DNA from: Hydractinia symbiolongicarpus
Lineage: Eukaryota > Cnidaria > Hydrozoa > Anthoathecata > Hydractiniidae
Direction of reading: 5' to 3'
DNA: 64,000 nucleotides
Assembly: GCF_029227915.1 (NCBI RefSeq)
Contig: NC_079880.1
Coordinates: 15,830,001-15,894,000, forward strand
Shown here: positions 20,001 through 34,597 of the stretch, piece after piece
Numbering within the stretch: the stretch's first letter is position 1
Layout of the letters: the number at the start of each line of letters is the position of its first letter
Translations under genes and position numbers: made by a program
Notes under the pieces: model-generated
The model's database searches: none
What the model was told of the DNA's origin: nothing
The model's input: only the letters and a program-made list of their open reading frames with translations

Positions 20001-20736
20001 ATATGCAAAAGTGGGTTGTCAACAAACCCCCCGATAAGTCGAAAAAAGACTAATTTAGTGGTGATAAATAATTTTTCCAAAAGATAAAATTCTTGATTAT
20101 CTTTATAATTGTTTTACAAGTCATTTTCCATTATTTTTTTTTATTTTGGTTAAAAATATATTATATAGGAGAAAAAATATTGGTATAGAAAGTTTCTTAA
20201 TGCATCCAGTGCATTTTAACGAGCCTTGTAAACACTCCACAATGCAATTTTTAGAAAAGGGTCTTATGCATATGGTCATGTGTGACACAGTATACCTATA
20301 CTGGGCACCCATTGACAACGACATGGTGTTACCTGTGTTTCTATATTTAACCAAAGTTGTGATAAAGTTTTTGTGCAAGGAGGGGTTCCACCTACATGGA
20401 TGTGTGACATTCTTTACCTGTACCAAGTACTCATCCGAGTAAAATTCATTTTCTGAAAAATATAAAAGGTGGGCAGACTTGGCCAAGACCTGCACCATGT
20501 TATAAACTGTCTTTGTTGTAGCTAAAGTTGCAGGAAAGTTATTTTTTGAAAAATATATTACACCCGAAACACCTTAATGTTGTGTACATTTCACTCATTT
20601 ACAACATATACTGCATACCTGAATGTGAGGCACAGTATACCCCAGTATTTCTCAAAAGGTTATTTAAATAGGCTGTGTGCTGTAAATTCCAAGTGTTTAT
20701 AATATTCACCTGTTAAGTTTTTTTATCTTTATTCAT
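20001..20736. other. Non-coding stretch right of Polinton A
   Basis: Composition drops back to AT-rich. Overlapping open frames on both strands at 20121-20498 have no domain. I see no terminal repeat that would mark the Polinton end. Confidence 0.45.
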
Positions 20737-20805
20737 GCCCTGCTGGTCTAATAGCTATGACACTCATGCTAATGAGAGATCCAGGTTCAAATCCTGGACA
20801 GGGCT
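20737..20805 (+). repeat. tRNA-like sequence, probable SINE head or tRNA pseudogene
   Basis: A 7-bp acceptor-like stem (GCCCTGC against ACAGGGC, one mismatch) encloses a perfect T-arm CCAGG-TTCAAAT-CCTGG containing the RNA polymerase III B-box GGTTCAAATCC. The D-arm is GTC/GAC with a poor A-box (TGGTCTAATAGC). The anticodon arm cannot be folded with a standard 7-nt loop, so it is unlikely to be a working tRNA gene. No CCA or T-run terminator follows at the normal distance. Confidence 0.5.
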
Positions 20806-21300
20806 GGGAAAAACATAATTATCTGGCACATGCAACAACCAGATAATCGTGAGTATATGATATAGCTATATTGAGGATAATAGGTAATCTTCGATTCGTA
20901 GCATATATTCATCACTTTTATTTATAGGGCACAAAAATGCCACGTTTTCTGTTATAAACCTGGTCGGTACAAGAAACCATAAAAAGCGTTTTTTACTAAA
21001 AAATCTTGTCTTTCTCGTTGACTATTCTGATCATTTCTCTACCTTGATGTTTAATGTTGTTAGACTTATTAACACCAATATTGTCAAATTTAAAACCAAG
21101 TTTACTTTTAATCTTACATTTATCAAAAACTATAACCAATTGTTTAAGTTCTTGTATTGACACATAATTCTGCTAAATTGATTCACTGTATATTGACCTT
21201 ATATAAATTTAATACCTTTTTTATGTATTTGCACCTCAATATTCTCTATACACCTGGACTAATATAAGCTTAGATTTATTGAGTACACGTACCTTTGAGT
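20806..21300. other. Non-coding stretch, possible SINE body
   Basis: Directly follows the tRNA-like head. No open frame of note. It may include the unique part of a SINE, with no clear 3' tail visible. Confidence 0.3.
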
Positions 21301-21505
21301 TGTAGGGGAGAATTTCTATTAAAGTGCTTGCCTGCCTTGCCGTTTGCCTTGCCAGCACTTACCGTGGCTTTGCCTACCCTTTTGCCTTTTCTGGTACTTG
21401 CGTACTATACCCTTGCCTGTGCCTCCCATGTCTTGCTTACCCCTGCCTTGCTAATTCCTCTTCCTGTTTCCTTGCCTGCCTTTGCCGTGTCCTCAACCCT
21501 TTCTA
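21301..21505. repeat. Low-complexity CTTGCC-rich tract
   Basis: Irregular repetition of CCTTGCC, TTGCCT and related words across about 200 bp leaves two strands and several frames open, producing spurious Ala/Leu/Pro-rich ORFs. It is a decayed microsatellite rather than a gene. Confidence 0.6.
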
Positions 21506-21628
21506 TATTGATTACTAAGATTATTGAATTTCCGCGCCCGAAGGCGTAGGAAATTCTTTAAAACCGTCGTTTTTTCTTTTGGAGCATTTTTTGAGAAAAA
21601 ATCGACCCTGGGATTTCACGTTCCTCTG

Positions 21629-21884
21629 ATTTTTGGCCACCTGAAATGTCATTTTAGGCCAAAATTGGTCCAAAAATTTAAACTACTTTATTTTCGACAA
21701 TATTTGGCACAGTTAATAAAAAAAGTATGCTGAACATGATGGTGGCATCAAAATTTTGATTTTTTGCCACCTGAAATGTCATTTTAGGCCAAAATTGGCC
21801 CAAAAATTTAAACTACTTTATTTTCGACAAATTTTGGCACAGTTAATAAAAAAGTATGCTGAACATGATGGTGGCATCAAAATT
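21629..21884. repeat. Tandem duplication of a 127-bp unit
   Basis: Two head-to-tail copies share GCCACCTGAAATGTCATTTT, a TTTCGACAA segment and GTATGCTGAACATGATGGTG. They differ at a handful of bases, so the duplication is fairly recent. Confidence 0.85.
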
Positions 21885-21899
21885 TCTTTTTTCTCAACT

Positions 21900-23814
21900 A
21901 AATGCCGTTTAAGACCATAAACGTTTCAATCGGAAGACTTTCAACCATGAATGATAGGCTATAATTTTTGTTCGCAGTTTCTTTTAAAGTGTGAGTTTAT
22001 TATGACACGTTTCGTTTTGTTTGCGTTTGTTGTAAGATGTAATGTCACTTGTCAATTAGCAGGTTGTCATCAAATATTTTGGTAGCGAGCGGAAATTCTT
22101 GTAGCACCCAGGGCTTCTTGTTTTACTTTGCGATTTTACGATCTTACTTTATTTAAAGGAACGTCGTTATCAGAGGAAATGTTCTAAAATAATTGAAATT
22201 CTAAAGAACTGTGAAAAACATATGTTAGAGCTGATGATCATATTTCGCCAGTAAATTCAGAATATAGTATTGACGAAGATTCTGCAAAAATTCGCAAGAT
22301 CGTAAGAAAAGAACGTAAAGAAAAGAAGATCAAGTATAGGAACAGTCATCAATTTTATCTTGCGAGTAGTACAGCGTTCTTTATTACCAGTTACAAATGT
22401 TGCAAATAAACTTAAGAGCAGATTTAACGCCAGTCTACCAAAAAATATTTTTATTGTAGGGAAAAAACAAGAAGAGAGACCTTTTATGGCCAACCAAACA
22501 TCTTGTACAAAACAAAACGTAAGTCTTGTTACAAATGTGTACTATTTCCTTTTAGCGATTAAAATAGCGAAAAACATAATTAATTTAATAAACGTTGAGC
22601 CCAATGTATTTAGTATGCAATGCTGCAACATTACTTACATAGTTATCTTATTTAAATCATAGCTAATTCTTCGACAATTAGTACTGGGTTTTCTACAACC
22701 TTTTTAAAGAAAGACGACATAATAGGTAAGATTAGTATATGTAATCGCACGTTAACGAGTGCTATTAATTTTCCGAGTCCGTTAGGACGAGGATAAGTTT
22801 AAAAAGCAAAAAAATTACGAGTTCGATTATTTCCAATTGCACGAGTAAACGTTCGATTACGAGCTAATCACACAATGAACTATTTTTGTAAGAGTAGCAC
22901 AGGATATCAATTTCAATGTTTTGATTTTTTTATTACCCGATTTATAATTAGTTCGATTCATTGTAAAGATATCCTTTTTTGACTTATCATAAAAGGCGAG
23001 AAAATAAACATTTAAATTATCGGCGCTCCTTAAAGAGTGCTGTTAAGATTCTAGAGTGCAATTTCCGCAGAGTGCAATACGATATAATTTGCACTGTAAA
23101 AGAAGCGCCAAACAAGAAAAAATAGGTCATCGTGTGATTATCTCCGTTATACAAATACTACTAAAAAGTACTATTCATTCTCTGAAAACAGGGGTGATTG
23201 TTAACAATACGATTTGATTATTGCAGATCAATAGTAAATTACAAATTCTGGATATGTGCTCGGGATATAATGGGTTATTTCTTCAGTGAATGCTAGATCA
23301 TTTATCAGTCGTGTTTTTCTTTTTCGGGGTTTCCTTCTTTGAGAATGACTTTTGCCTTACGAATATCCTCTATAGTTTTTTACAAAATTAATTTCAGATG
23401 ATGTTTTTCTGCTGCCCTACTCTAGCCTGCTCTACCACAATGAGTATCGAGTCTGACAGTGTTATTACTCTACATATTCACAGTGTACTAAGTTCAAATA
23501 ATTATCATGCGAACAGAGATGCAGGGAAAGACTTTTGACGTGTTGTACAGTAACTAAGTAATGCTCAGATGATCGTGTGTTTTTTCTTGCCTTTTTTGAA
23601 CAAAAACCACAGCTTACAAATTTATAATATTATATATAATATATCCATTATCCCTTCCTCGTCTTGTTCGCTTTCTAACGTGTTTGACACAAGGAAAGAA
23701 AGGGTCAAATTCTCCCGAGCTGAAAACGAGTTGACTTGTTTTACTGTCACTTTTTACGTACTGGTGGGGTAGTTTTTACTCTTTCTTCTGAACTTATGGT
23801 TCGATTTTTTCCCT
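21900..23814. other. Non-coding stretch, nothing identified
   Basis: Short open frames only. A Lys/Arg-rich coding-like patch near 22260-22350 is too short to support. No terminal repeats or RNA genes seen. Confidence 0.45.
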
Positions 23815-23959
23815 AGTATTATTATTATTATTTAAAATTATTTAAAAATGTTTATACAGGATAAAAACTTCACTTGTGAAAACTGCTATAAATGTTTGTC
23901 TTGCGTTAGGGTTAGGGTTAAAATTAATTACTTTTGCTCCAAAATAATGAAATAACTTT

Positions 23960-24800
23960 TTTGCTGTCGAAAGTTTTACTTAAGGAAGTTTTACTGAGAT
24001 ATTTGAGCTTCTTGTGTTTACTTGACGATTCACTTTTTCAAAGTAGTTTTCGAAGTTAGCACAAACATTTCCATCCAAATACTTCCTCACGAACATGCAC
24101 GACTGTTTCAACATCTCGCTGTAAGTATACGGAATTTTAACTTCGTGATCACCAACAATGCGTCTTGTTCAATTTGTAAGGGATTGCAGTTTGTCAATTT
24201 GACTATTGGCGAGGTCGCAATGAACATCGAACAGTAAGTAAAAACAGGTAGAATTATCAACCGATAAATCATTCCAACTACTTTTGAAGTGATGTTAGGT
24301 GTAAATCTCTCAACCAATCTAATCCTCGAACAGGATTTTTTGCATGATCTATCAAACTTCTGGCTGAAGTTTAGTGTATTGTCAATTAAAATTCCTAGAT
24401 ATTTGTAAGAGACAACATGGTTGATTTGAGTGTCTCTATAATTACCAGTGAAGTCGTCAGTATTTAGCGATAAACGTTTAGCTGTTCCAATAAGCATGAC
24501 TTCAGTTTTACCCTTTTTTAGATTGATTATAAGTTCATTTAAATTTAAGTATGAAGATATATTTGAAAGTTCTTCTGTAAGGGTTGACATGATCACTGAT
24601 TTATTCGAGTGTGAAAAGTAGACAACAGTGTCATCTGCGTATTTTATCACTCTACAATTTTCTAATACTTCAGGAAGATCGTTGAAAAATATAACGAATA
24701 ACAATGGCCCCAAAATGGAGCCTTGTAGAACACCATTGAACACTGGCATTGAAAATGATAAGCTGTTCTTTATTGACACAGACTGATGTCTCTGAAAGAG
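23960..24800 (-). pseudogene. LINE reverse transcriptase, C-terminal half
   Basis: The open frame 24108-24779 holds RT motif 4 region VLQGSILGPLLFVIFFNDLP, the catalytic box KYADDTVVYF with both aspartates, LKKGKTEVMLIG and YKYLGILID. Downstream a frameshift near 24125 continues into the C-terminal thumb-like tail (NFENYFEKVNRQ) to about 23960. The catalytic residues are intact, but upstream frame breaks rule out a working protein. Confidence 0.85.
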
Positions 24801-25770
24801 ATAATCAGTGAATCATAACAGTTCATTGTCTCTGACACCGTAAATTTGAAGTTTTTGCAGTAAAACATCATGACTTATAGTGTCGAACGCTTTAGTTTAG
24901 TCAATGAATATAGCTCCCGTTAACTTTCCATTATCGACTTCCTTTCTTATGTTGTTAACAAACATTGTCGCCGCGGCCGATGTAGACCTATTTGATCGAT
25001 ATCCAAATTGAAACTCCGATGTTGGATTCGAGATATCCGCTTAGCTGGATATGGACTGCCTATTCGAGTACTTTTAAGAGGGCTGGTGATACAGAAATCG
25101 GTCGGTAACTGTCTGGTTTGTTAATATCACCTGACTTGACTGACGGGTGTTATTTTAGCTGATTTCCAGATATATGGCACTTGTCCAGTTCTCAATGATA
25201 AATTGATGATGTGGCATATTGGTTTGCTGATGATATGTGCACAGTCTTTAGGAAGCTTGGTTGGTAACTCATCTAACCCAGTGGCTTTTTTGGGTTAAAC
25301 GATTTAATCTCTTTTTCAATATAAAGCTTAGATACATATTCCATTCTGAAAGTCTTAACAGTTCGTTTAGCGATGTAATGCGGAGTCTTCCAGACATAGT
25401 AATTTAATAAAGATACACTAGATTATAATGTCTTCACTTTCGTCGAGAAGTACTCACAAAACGTATTTGCCTTTGCAATATTTTCCGCCTCGTTGCACGT
25501 GGTTGTAGCGAAATTTGCTTTACTCTTTGTTGGAAACAATTTTTTTATGATGTTCCAAAATTTCCTTGGATTCAAGCTCTTGTAATAGGTTCTTATTATA
25601 TTCGTCTCGGCTACGTTTAATGTTGTTGTTGCATTTGTTCTGCAGAGTTTTATACAATTTCAAATCCTCGGCATTATTGTGCTTTCTAGCTTTTCGGAGA
25701 ACCTGGTCGCTACGGTTCATTACTTTTTTGTTTTGGTGAGTGATCCAAGGACAAGGTTTTCCTTTCAATT
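24800..25770 (-). pseudogene. LINE linker and N-terminal reverse transcriptase, broken
   Basis: Reverse-strand frames at 25520-25768 encode the usual charged linker (PWITHQNKKVMNRSDQVLRK). From there to 24800 the RT fingers can be followed only in short shifted pieces. A stop interrupts about every 100 bp. Confidence 0.65.
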
Positions 25771-25799
25771 TGGAGCGTGTTTGTCAAAAATCTCCTTCA

Positions 25800-26483
25800 C
25801 CAGGCTGTTGAAGAGAAATAATGCAGACTATACATCACTGCTGTTGTAAACTGGACTCCAGTCAATATTATCATTGTCATTACACATAGATTCAGATTTA
25901 AATTCTTTTCTAGTGTTTGTTCAAAGATAATTAACGTTCAGGTCTCCAAGGATGATTGTCTCTTTATTTTCTGATGATGATTTTAATAACACTTCGTTAA
26001 AGATTATGTTAAACGATAGTAATAGATATTTAGATCCCATGGGTGGATTGTACAAAGTAGCTACAAGTACACTGCGCGAATTTTTATTTAAAACTTCAAT
26101 CTAAATACTTTCCAGTTCCTGCTTTTCCAGATCACTTCGCCGTTTCCAATTTAAAGTATCGTGAATATAAATTGCCACTCCACCATCTTTGCCTACAACT
26201 CTGTCCCTTTGAAGAAATAGGTAACCTGGGATTTCGTAAATATTAGCCTCATTCACACTAAGATGTGTTTCGGACAGGGTTATGATGTTAATTTAGTCGA
26301 ATTTATCAATTCATATAACTCGTTAAAGTTGTAAAATAAACCTCTCATATTTTGGTGAACGATTTTCAAGCCTCTTTTTTTCAGATAGTTTGTGAATTTA
26401 TTTCGGGTCAATGACGAAGGACCAGGACATGATTCTATATGTTTTGAGACCTTACGAATGCATGCTCTGCCTTTATCTTTCAA
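25800..26483 (-). pseudogene. LINE AP endonuclease domain with degenerate 2A-like leader
   Basis: The endonuclease nicks target DNA to prime reverse transcription. On the reverse strand GLKIVHQNMRGL opens the domain. A shifted frame gives ITLSETHLS, GKDGGVAIYIHDTLNW and a later LGDLNVN motif. Just upstream of the endonuclease lies HIESCPGP. This resembles the D-V/I-E-X-N-P-G-P ribosome-skipping motif known at the N-terminus of some CR1 elements, with D to H and N to C changes that would be expected to disable it. Confidence 0.6.
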
Positions 26484-26650
26484 ACACCATAAACCTGAGG
26501 ATATATGAGTTTCTTCGTATCACCATAATCATCCACAAGCAAAGTTTTACTCGTTCCATCTGGTGTAATAAGACATGGTCGTTTGATAGCAAAAATGGAT
26601 ATCAAGTATAAAAACACATACACAGCCAAAAACACGTCCGCTCGCTTCGA

Positions 26651-30898
<4,248 letters not shown>

Positions 30899-30899
30899 G

Positions 30900-30942
<43 letters not shown>

Positions 30943-30955
30943 TAGTAAGTAAGTA
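30899..30955. repeat. (GTAA)n microsatellite at the edge of Polinton B
   Basis: About 14 GTAA units with one GTTA variant. Polinton coding sequence (the last codons of the capsid gene) begins immediately after it. Confidence 0.9.
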
Positions 30956-30959
30956 ATGT

Positions 30960-30990
30960 AGATGGTAGGTTCCATTCTGTGGAATGCTGA
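30960..30990 (+). pseudogene. Last codons of Polinton major capsid protein
   Basis: The stretch ends with a DGRFHSVEC-stop reading that aligns with the capsid C-terminus of fragment C (DGRLDRVEY-stop), with the same short spacer to the next start codon. Only about ten codons remain next to the GTAA array. Confidence 0.6.
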
Positions 30991-30998
30991 AATAAACA

Positions 30999-31396
30999 AT
31001 GGCTACAATCGGAGTATTCGTAGCAGGTGCGGCTATCAACGCGTTGGCATTCAGTGGTTCAAATTTCCTTTTCAGCAAACGTGGCGGGCATGAGGAAGAA
31101 AAGCGCAAAAGGCACGATAAAGCGATCGAACAATTCCAAGCAGCGCAAGCCCAGTGAGTGCGGGACAGGCAAGCGAAAATCGACTGGTACAACAAGCAGC
31201 GAGAGCTTAAAAGCCAAGCTGGCGAAAGTTTGAAAGAGCTCGATGAAGGGATGCGAGAGTACTACATCGCGACCATCGAGAAAACTCCGAAGCTCTCCGA
31301 TTTTTACGTACCTTCGAAGGAACAACAAGACGGCGAGTCACGTTTATTCTCGGATCTTTATCACTTCTTGGTCTCGCAGCCTACACATGGGCCTGA
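30999..31396 (+). pseudogene. Polinton membrane protein between capsid and integrase
   Basis: ATG at 30999. An N-terminal hydrophobic, small-residue segment (VAGAAINALAFSGSNFLFS) is followed by a long charged helix (KRKRHDKAIEQFQAAQAQ) and a C-terminal membrane segment read in another frame (FILGSLSLLGLAAYTWA). An in-frame TGA at about 31155 replaces Trp, and a shift near 31340 precedes the tail. Fragment C carries the same protein in the same position. The two-ended membrane plan suggests a virion or membrane-linked factor. No function is known to me. Confidence 0.65.
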
Positions 31397-31432
31397 TGTC
31401 AACGACGCGCAAGTATTTTGCCATTAATAAAG

Positions 31433-32230
31433 ATGACAAAATCAGCAAAGCGCGTAGTATATATCCCTACAGAAGAGGGGGCTGAAGAACTAAGCAAAAT
31501 TTACTACTCTCCAAGCAATCTTTGGACTGGGCGAAAAGCCATTAAACTACTCGCTGAACAGAGTGGTCTATCCAAAAAGAAAGTAACCAATTGGCTGAGT
31601 CGCGGAGATGCTCAAAGACATATAGCAGGACCTCTCCGATACCCGAGGGTTTTCCAGTGTGACAACGGCTCGGAATTCAAGTCTGCTGTGAGCAAGCTGC
31701 AAGAGGGCAAAGGTGTCGAATTAAAGCGCGCAACTACTAAGTACCACCATACTTTAACCGGTTTCGTCGAGTCCTACAACAAGGTGCTTGCGGAGGGACT
31801 CTTCAAACCCCAAGATGCTCAAGAGTTGGTTTCTGCGGAGACTAGTACCACTTGGGTGAAGCACTTGTACACTATCGTCAAGGGGTTGAACAATACCAAG
31901 ACTACCATGATCAGGATGAAACGTAGTAGGGCGATCAACTTAGATGAAGTCCTACTTGTGAAAGACTGGCAGCACCCAGAGGAAAAGCCTTTACCCGATT
32001 ACGGCCTCTACCTTTACCTGTTGCAACCTGGAGAGGAGCATGGAGATCAAAAAAGACGCGCAACCGACGCCTGGTGGAGCAAGAAAACGTATAGACTCGA
32101 TCGTATCGTGACTGGCACCCGTCTCTTGTGCTATCTCGACAGTGGGCCTGATCGAAGCTTTGTGTCAGAGGAGTTGATGCTAATACCAGAGGATGTTGAA
32201 GTACCTCCGGAGCATGTCAAACAATGGTAA
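31433..32230 (+). CDS. Retrovirus-like integrase of Polinton, internally deleted
   Basis: This open frame of 265 codons would integrate the element. The N-terminal helix-turn-helix-like region (GRKAIKLLAEQSGLSKKKV) is present. The second Asp (QCDNGSEFKS) and the Glu (FVESYNKVLAE) of the catalytic triad are present, and the C-terminal domain is full length with a chromo/SH3-like end (WWSKKTYRLDRIV). The segment between NWLSR and GPLRYP that holds the first catalytic Asp is missing. The fragment C copy still has it (about 90 residues). The frame is open across the deletion, so a protein could be made but should be inactive. Confidence 0.85.
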   Translation: MTKSAKRVVYIPTEEGAEELSKIYYSPSNLWTGRKAIKLLAEQSGLSKKKVTNWLSRGDAQRHIAGPLRYPRVFQCDNGSEFKSAVSKLQEGKGVELKRATTKYHHTLTGFVESYNKVLAEGLFKPQDAQELVSAETSTTWVKHLYTIVKGLNNTKTTMIRMKRSRAINLDEVLLVKDWQHPEEKPLPDYGLYLYLLQPGEEHGDQKRRATDAWWSKKTYRLDRIVTGTRLLCYLDSGPDRSFVSEELMLIPEDVEVPPEHVKQW

Positions 32231-32241
32231 TTTTGTTGTTT

Positions 32242-32261
32242 TGTGGCTCGATCGAGCTACA
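32242..32261. terminator. Palindrome between convergent integrase and Bro-N genes
   Basis: TGTGGCTCGATCGAGCTACA is a 20-bp palindrome with one mismatched pair. It lies 12 bp after the integrase stop and about 40 bp before the Bro-N stop. It occupies the same place as the unrelated palindrome in fragment A. Confidence 0.4.
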
Positions 32262-32300
32262 ACATCTCGGGGGCTAAGCCATGTCAATGTCGAAGAGCTC

Positions 32301-33310
32301 CTAGAACAGTTCACGTGTCTCATCATCAGGTAGGTTGAAATGGTTTTTGTAAGAGTTCGCAGCCCCCAGGGTGTCCTCCTTAAACCGACACCAGGCGTGT
32401 ATCGCGTTCGGATCGTCACATCTCCCGATTATAGTGCTCTCGGGGTACTTTGTCATCAGCATGCCCATGCTCTTGCCCACCCGTCTGCGCTGACATCTGA
32501 TCATGTAGTAGGGATGATTATCATGGGGATGGTTCTTGTCAACCACACATAGCACGTTATCATATTGATGTCGATGCGGGACGTGTCTCTGCCGCAGATC
32601 ACCAATTTCTTCCTCTCTCGAGAGGTCGTCCTCTAGGTTGGCGATGGCCACGTCTCTTTGCTCGAGGTCGTCCTCCAACACCACAAGTTGTTGGTCCCTA
32701 CCCTCGAGGTCATCTTCAAGGAGCGCCAGAGCTTGGAGCTGCTCTTCGATGGCCACGTCATTTTCTTTGATTAGCTTGCGCTGCTCCCCGATCATTTTGT
32801 CAAATCTACGGCCTTGGGCTTTCTTGATCTGGCGGTAATTTCGAGGACCTTGTCTAATGTGACGAAGACATCACGAGGGTTTTTTCCACCACGTAGAAGA
32901 CCTGACCGGGTGTACCGCCCGGGTATACTCTCTATTTCTCCCCTTGATATTGTCATATGACGATCAAGGCCATACTTCCTGGCATTTGGGATACCAAGGA
33001 ATCTATCGAGATCAGCACGTTTGAACAGGGGCTGATTTTGTCCATCGAAGAGAGTCTCGATGGCTTCAGTAGGCACGGCGTTAAATAGGGTAATTTGCGA
33101 AGACATTTTCTTGTAAACTTTGGAGCTCATAGAGCGATAGCTCCAGTCGGGCCCCGCCTCATGTCTACCGCCCCTCAGGAGGAAGCAATAAAGGCCGGCT
33201 TCCGTCCGTAACACCGTGTCTGGATGAAGGAGGTCAATATTGACCCCCTTTTCCATAACACTTGTAACGTCCTTATTCGTATGATCAGTGTAAAAGTAGT
33301 ACTTATACAC
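32301..33310 (-). pseudogene. Bro-N domain protein with coiled coil, one frameshift
   Basis: The Bro-N core is the same as in fragment A: QPLFKRADLDRFLGIPNARK, DRHMTISRGE, FVTLDKVLEITARSRKPKA. A frameshift near 32794 leads into an acidic heptad-like coiled coil with repeated LEDDLE motifs, then a C-terminal domain (YYMIRCQRRRVGKSMGMLM). Upstream of the Bro-N core the frame is open for about 70 further codons (to 33310) with no counterpart in A, so the start is uncertain. A downstream Met at about 33105 aligns with the A copy. It probably regulates element genes, by analogy with viral Bro proteins. Confidence 0.75.
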
Positions 33311-33324
33311 TGATGTGCCTCAGG

Positions 33325-33930
33325 TCACTCCAAGATCTTCCAAGTCCTCGGATGCTCAAGTCTGATCCAAAGGCAGTCATGCTTGGACTTTTTGAGTTGA
33401 AACTTGATCCCCTCCCAGTTATCTATTTGGTTCGTCTCCTCATCGATCATCCTCATATCCGAACGCTGCGAAGGGTACCACACGAACAACTGCTTCTTCT
33501 GTCGGCAGAGATTCTTCGGCAAAGCGGTGTAAGACTGCGTTAACAGCCATAGGTTGTGTCCTCGATGCCTCCCCGAGCACCGAGCTCGAGCAGGGATTGA
33601 CGCCTTTTGTCTAGAGATTCGTCGCTTATCATATCTTCGACGATGAAGAGTGTCTCCTCGCCCGCCAGGAGTTCCGACAATTTTCCTATCCATTCGAACA
33701 GCTGATCCTTTGGGTCTATCAGGAACACGTAGTCGTCCTGCCAGAGACAGAACCTTGCCAAGTAAGTCTTGTTCCAGCGGATCGTTGGGCAGAGGATCAC
33801 GATATTGTGGAAATGTGCATTGTACTCGTCCTCCAGGAGGTCAAGGACTTGCTGGGTCTTGCCACAACCTGTGGCTTCTGTGTAAATGCTCGTGCAGGGC
33901 TCTTTGACACTTTATCGAGAGTCATTTATC
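33325..33930 (-). pseudogene. FtsK/HerA-type DNA packaging ATPase, frameshifted
   Basis: The Walker A region TEATGCGKTQQV keeps the GCGKT core that the A copy has lost. Walker B reads LFIVEDMISDE. The sensor region SGRHRGHNLWLLTQSYTALP follows after a frameshift near 33560. Another shift lies between the start and the P-loop near 33880. The C-terminus (IDNWEGIKFQLKKS) ends with TGA near 33325. The zinc-ribbon gene that precedes the ATPase in A is absent, so the small membrane protein at 33974-34215 is now its direct neighbour. Confidence 0.82.
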
Positions 33931-33973
33931 CAAAGCCACCCTCTACGACACACAGGTTTTTTTGCTGGACAGC

Positions 33974-34215
33974 CTATTTTGGAGGCATCATGGAACGTTT
34001 ATACCAGCCTTGTTTTATCGCATAATCGTCGAATAATATCGCTCCCGTCATATATCCAGCGAGCTTTAAACAGTCCTCCAGGTCCATCTTGGCCCTGGTC
34101 TAGAAACTCCCAGCGCCTTTTTTGCACCTAGTGCTAAGACAATAGTATAGGATACCAGCCAGACAGATTCCCACAAGGAATCAACGACTTCTTTTTATTA
34201 CTCTTTGCTGCTCAT
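33974..34215 (-). pseudogene. Small Polinton membrane protein, broken
   Basis: Counterpart of 17379-17641. From a possible ATG at 34215 two early stop codons follow, then a membrane segment (LVSYTIVLALGAKKALGV). A one-base shift leads to KLAGYMTGAILFDDYAIKQ and a final stop at 33974. The shift lies at the same place as in fragment A. Confidence 0.6.
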
Positions 34216-34225
34216 TTATTAGTGG

Positions 34226-34597
34226 CTATTTCATCTTGAAAATGTCCATCTGGGATGCGCTGGGTTTTTGCTGAGGTTCACGTGGCTCTGGGATTTCGGC
34301 AGGTTGATGCTGTATGCGCATAGGCAGCTTACGTAAAATGTAGTAGACCCCTCCTACACAGACGAGTACGGCAACGAGGCCTCCGCCAAGGTATGCGGCA
34401 CCTGACTGTACGGAACTGGCTCCGGAACTCATTCCTGAAGAGGTTTTGACTGTAGATTCTACTGTGCCTTCTTGTTGCTTCATTTCCTCCTTCCTCTTTT
34501 TCATCAGTGCCGCCAACTTGTGACCCTGCGCGACTCTTCGCGGATGTTTTACTGGATGCGTTATGACTCTCTCTTCTTGTCCCAGCTCTTTGCTCAT
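34226..34597 (-). CDS. Small basic single-pass membrane protein, intact
   Basis: This frame is 123 codons. The basic head (ERVITHPVKHPRRVAQGHKL) is homologous to 17012-17278 and 16681-16970. A Ser/Gly linker precedes one membrane helix (AYLGGGLVAVLVCVGGVYYIL), and a Pro-rich tail of about 35 residues follows. The tail is longer than in A. Conservation of layout in two element copies supports a real gene. Function unknown. Confidence 0.68.
   Translation of the reverse strand: MSKELGQEERVITHPVKHPRRVAQGHKLAALMKKRKEEMKQQEGTVESTVKTSSGMSSGASSVQSGAAYLGGGLVAVLVCVGGVYYILRKLPMRIQHQPAEIPEPREPQQKPSASQMDIFKMK

Larger units (their letters stand above)
23815..26650 (-). mobile_element. CR1-like non-LTR retrotransposon (LINE), decayed
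   Basis: Reading on the reverse strand from about 26500: an N-terminal leader, an AP endonuclease domain, a linker and a reverse transcriptase, followed by the typical C-terminal stretch and an (AAT)n tail (TATTATTATT at 23815-23835 on the forward strand). The coding order and the short trinucleotide tail fit CR1/L2-type elements. The element is not recent: more than ten stops or frameshifts interrupt it. No target duplication was recognised. Confidence 0.8.

Noticed and set aside
20737-20805. Functional tRNA gene
   Set aside because: The anticodon arm cannot be formed with a standard loop, and the acceptor stem has a mismatch. A SINE or pseudogene is more likely.
21295-21549. Ala/Leu/Pro-rich secreted protein
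   Set aside because: The frame is produced by CTTGCC-type low-complexity sequence and other frames are open equally.
23903-23922. Telomere-like TTAGGG repeats
   Set aside because: Only about two units, and they fall in the C-terminal coding part of the CR1-like LINE on the reverse strand, so they are chance codons.
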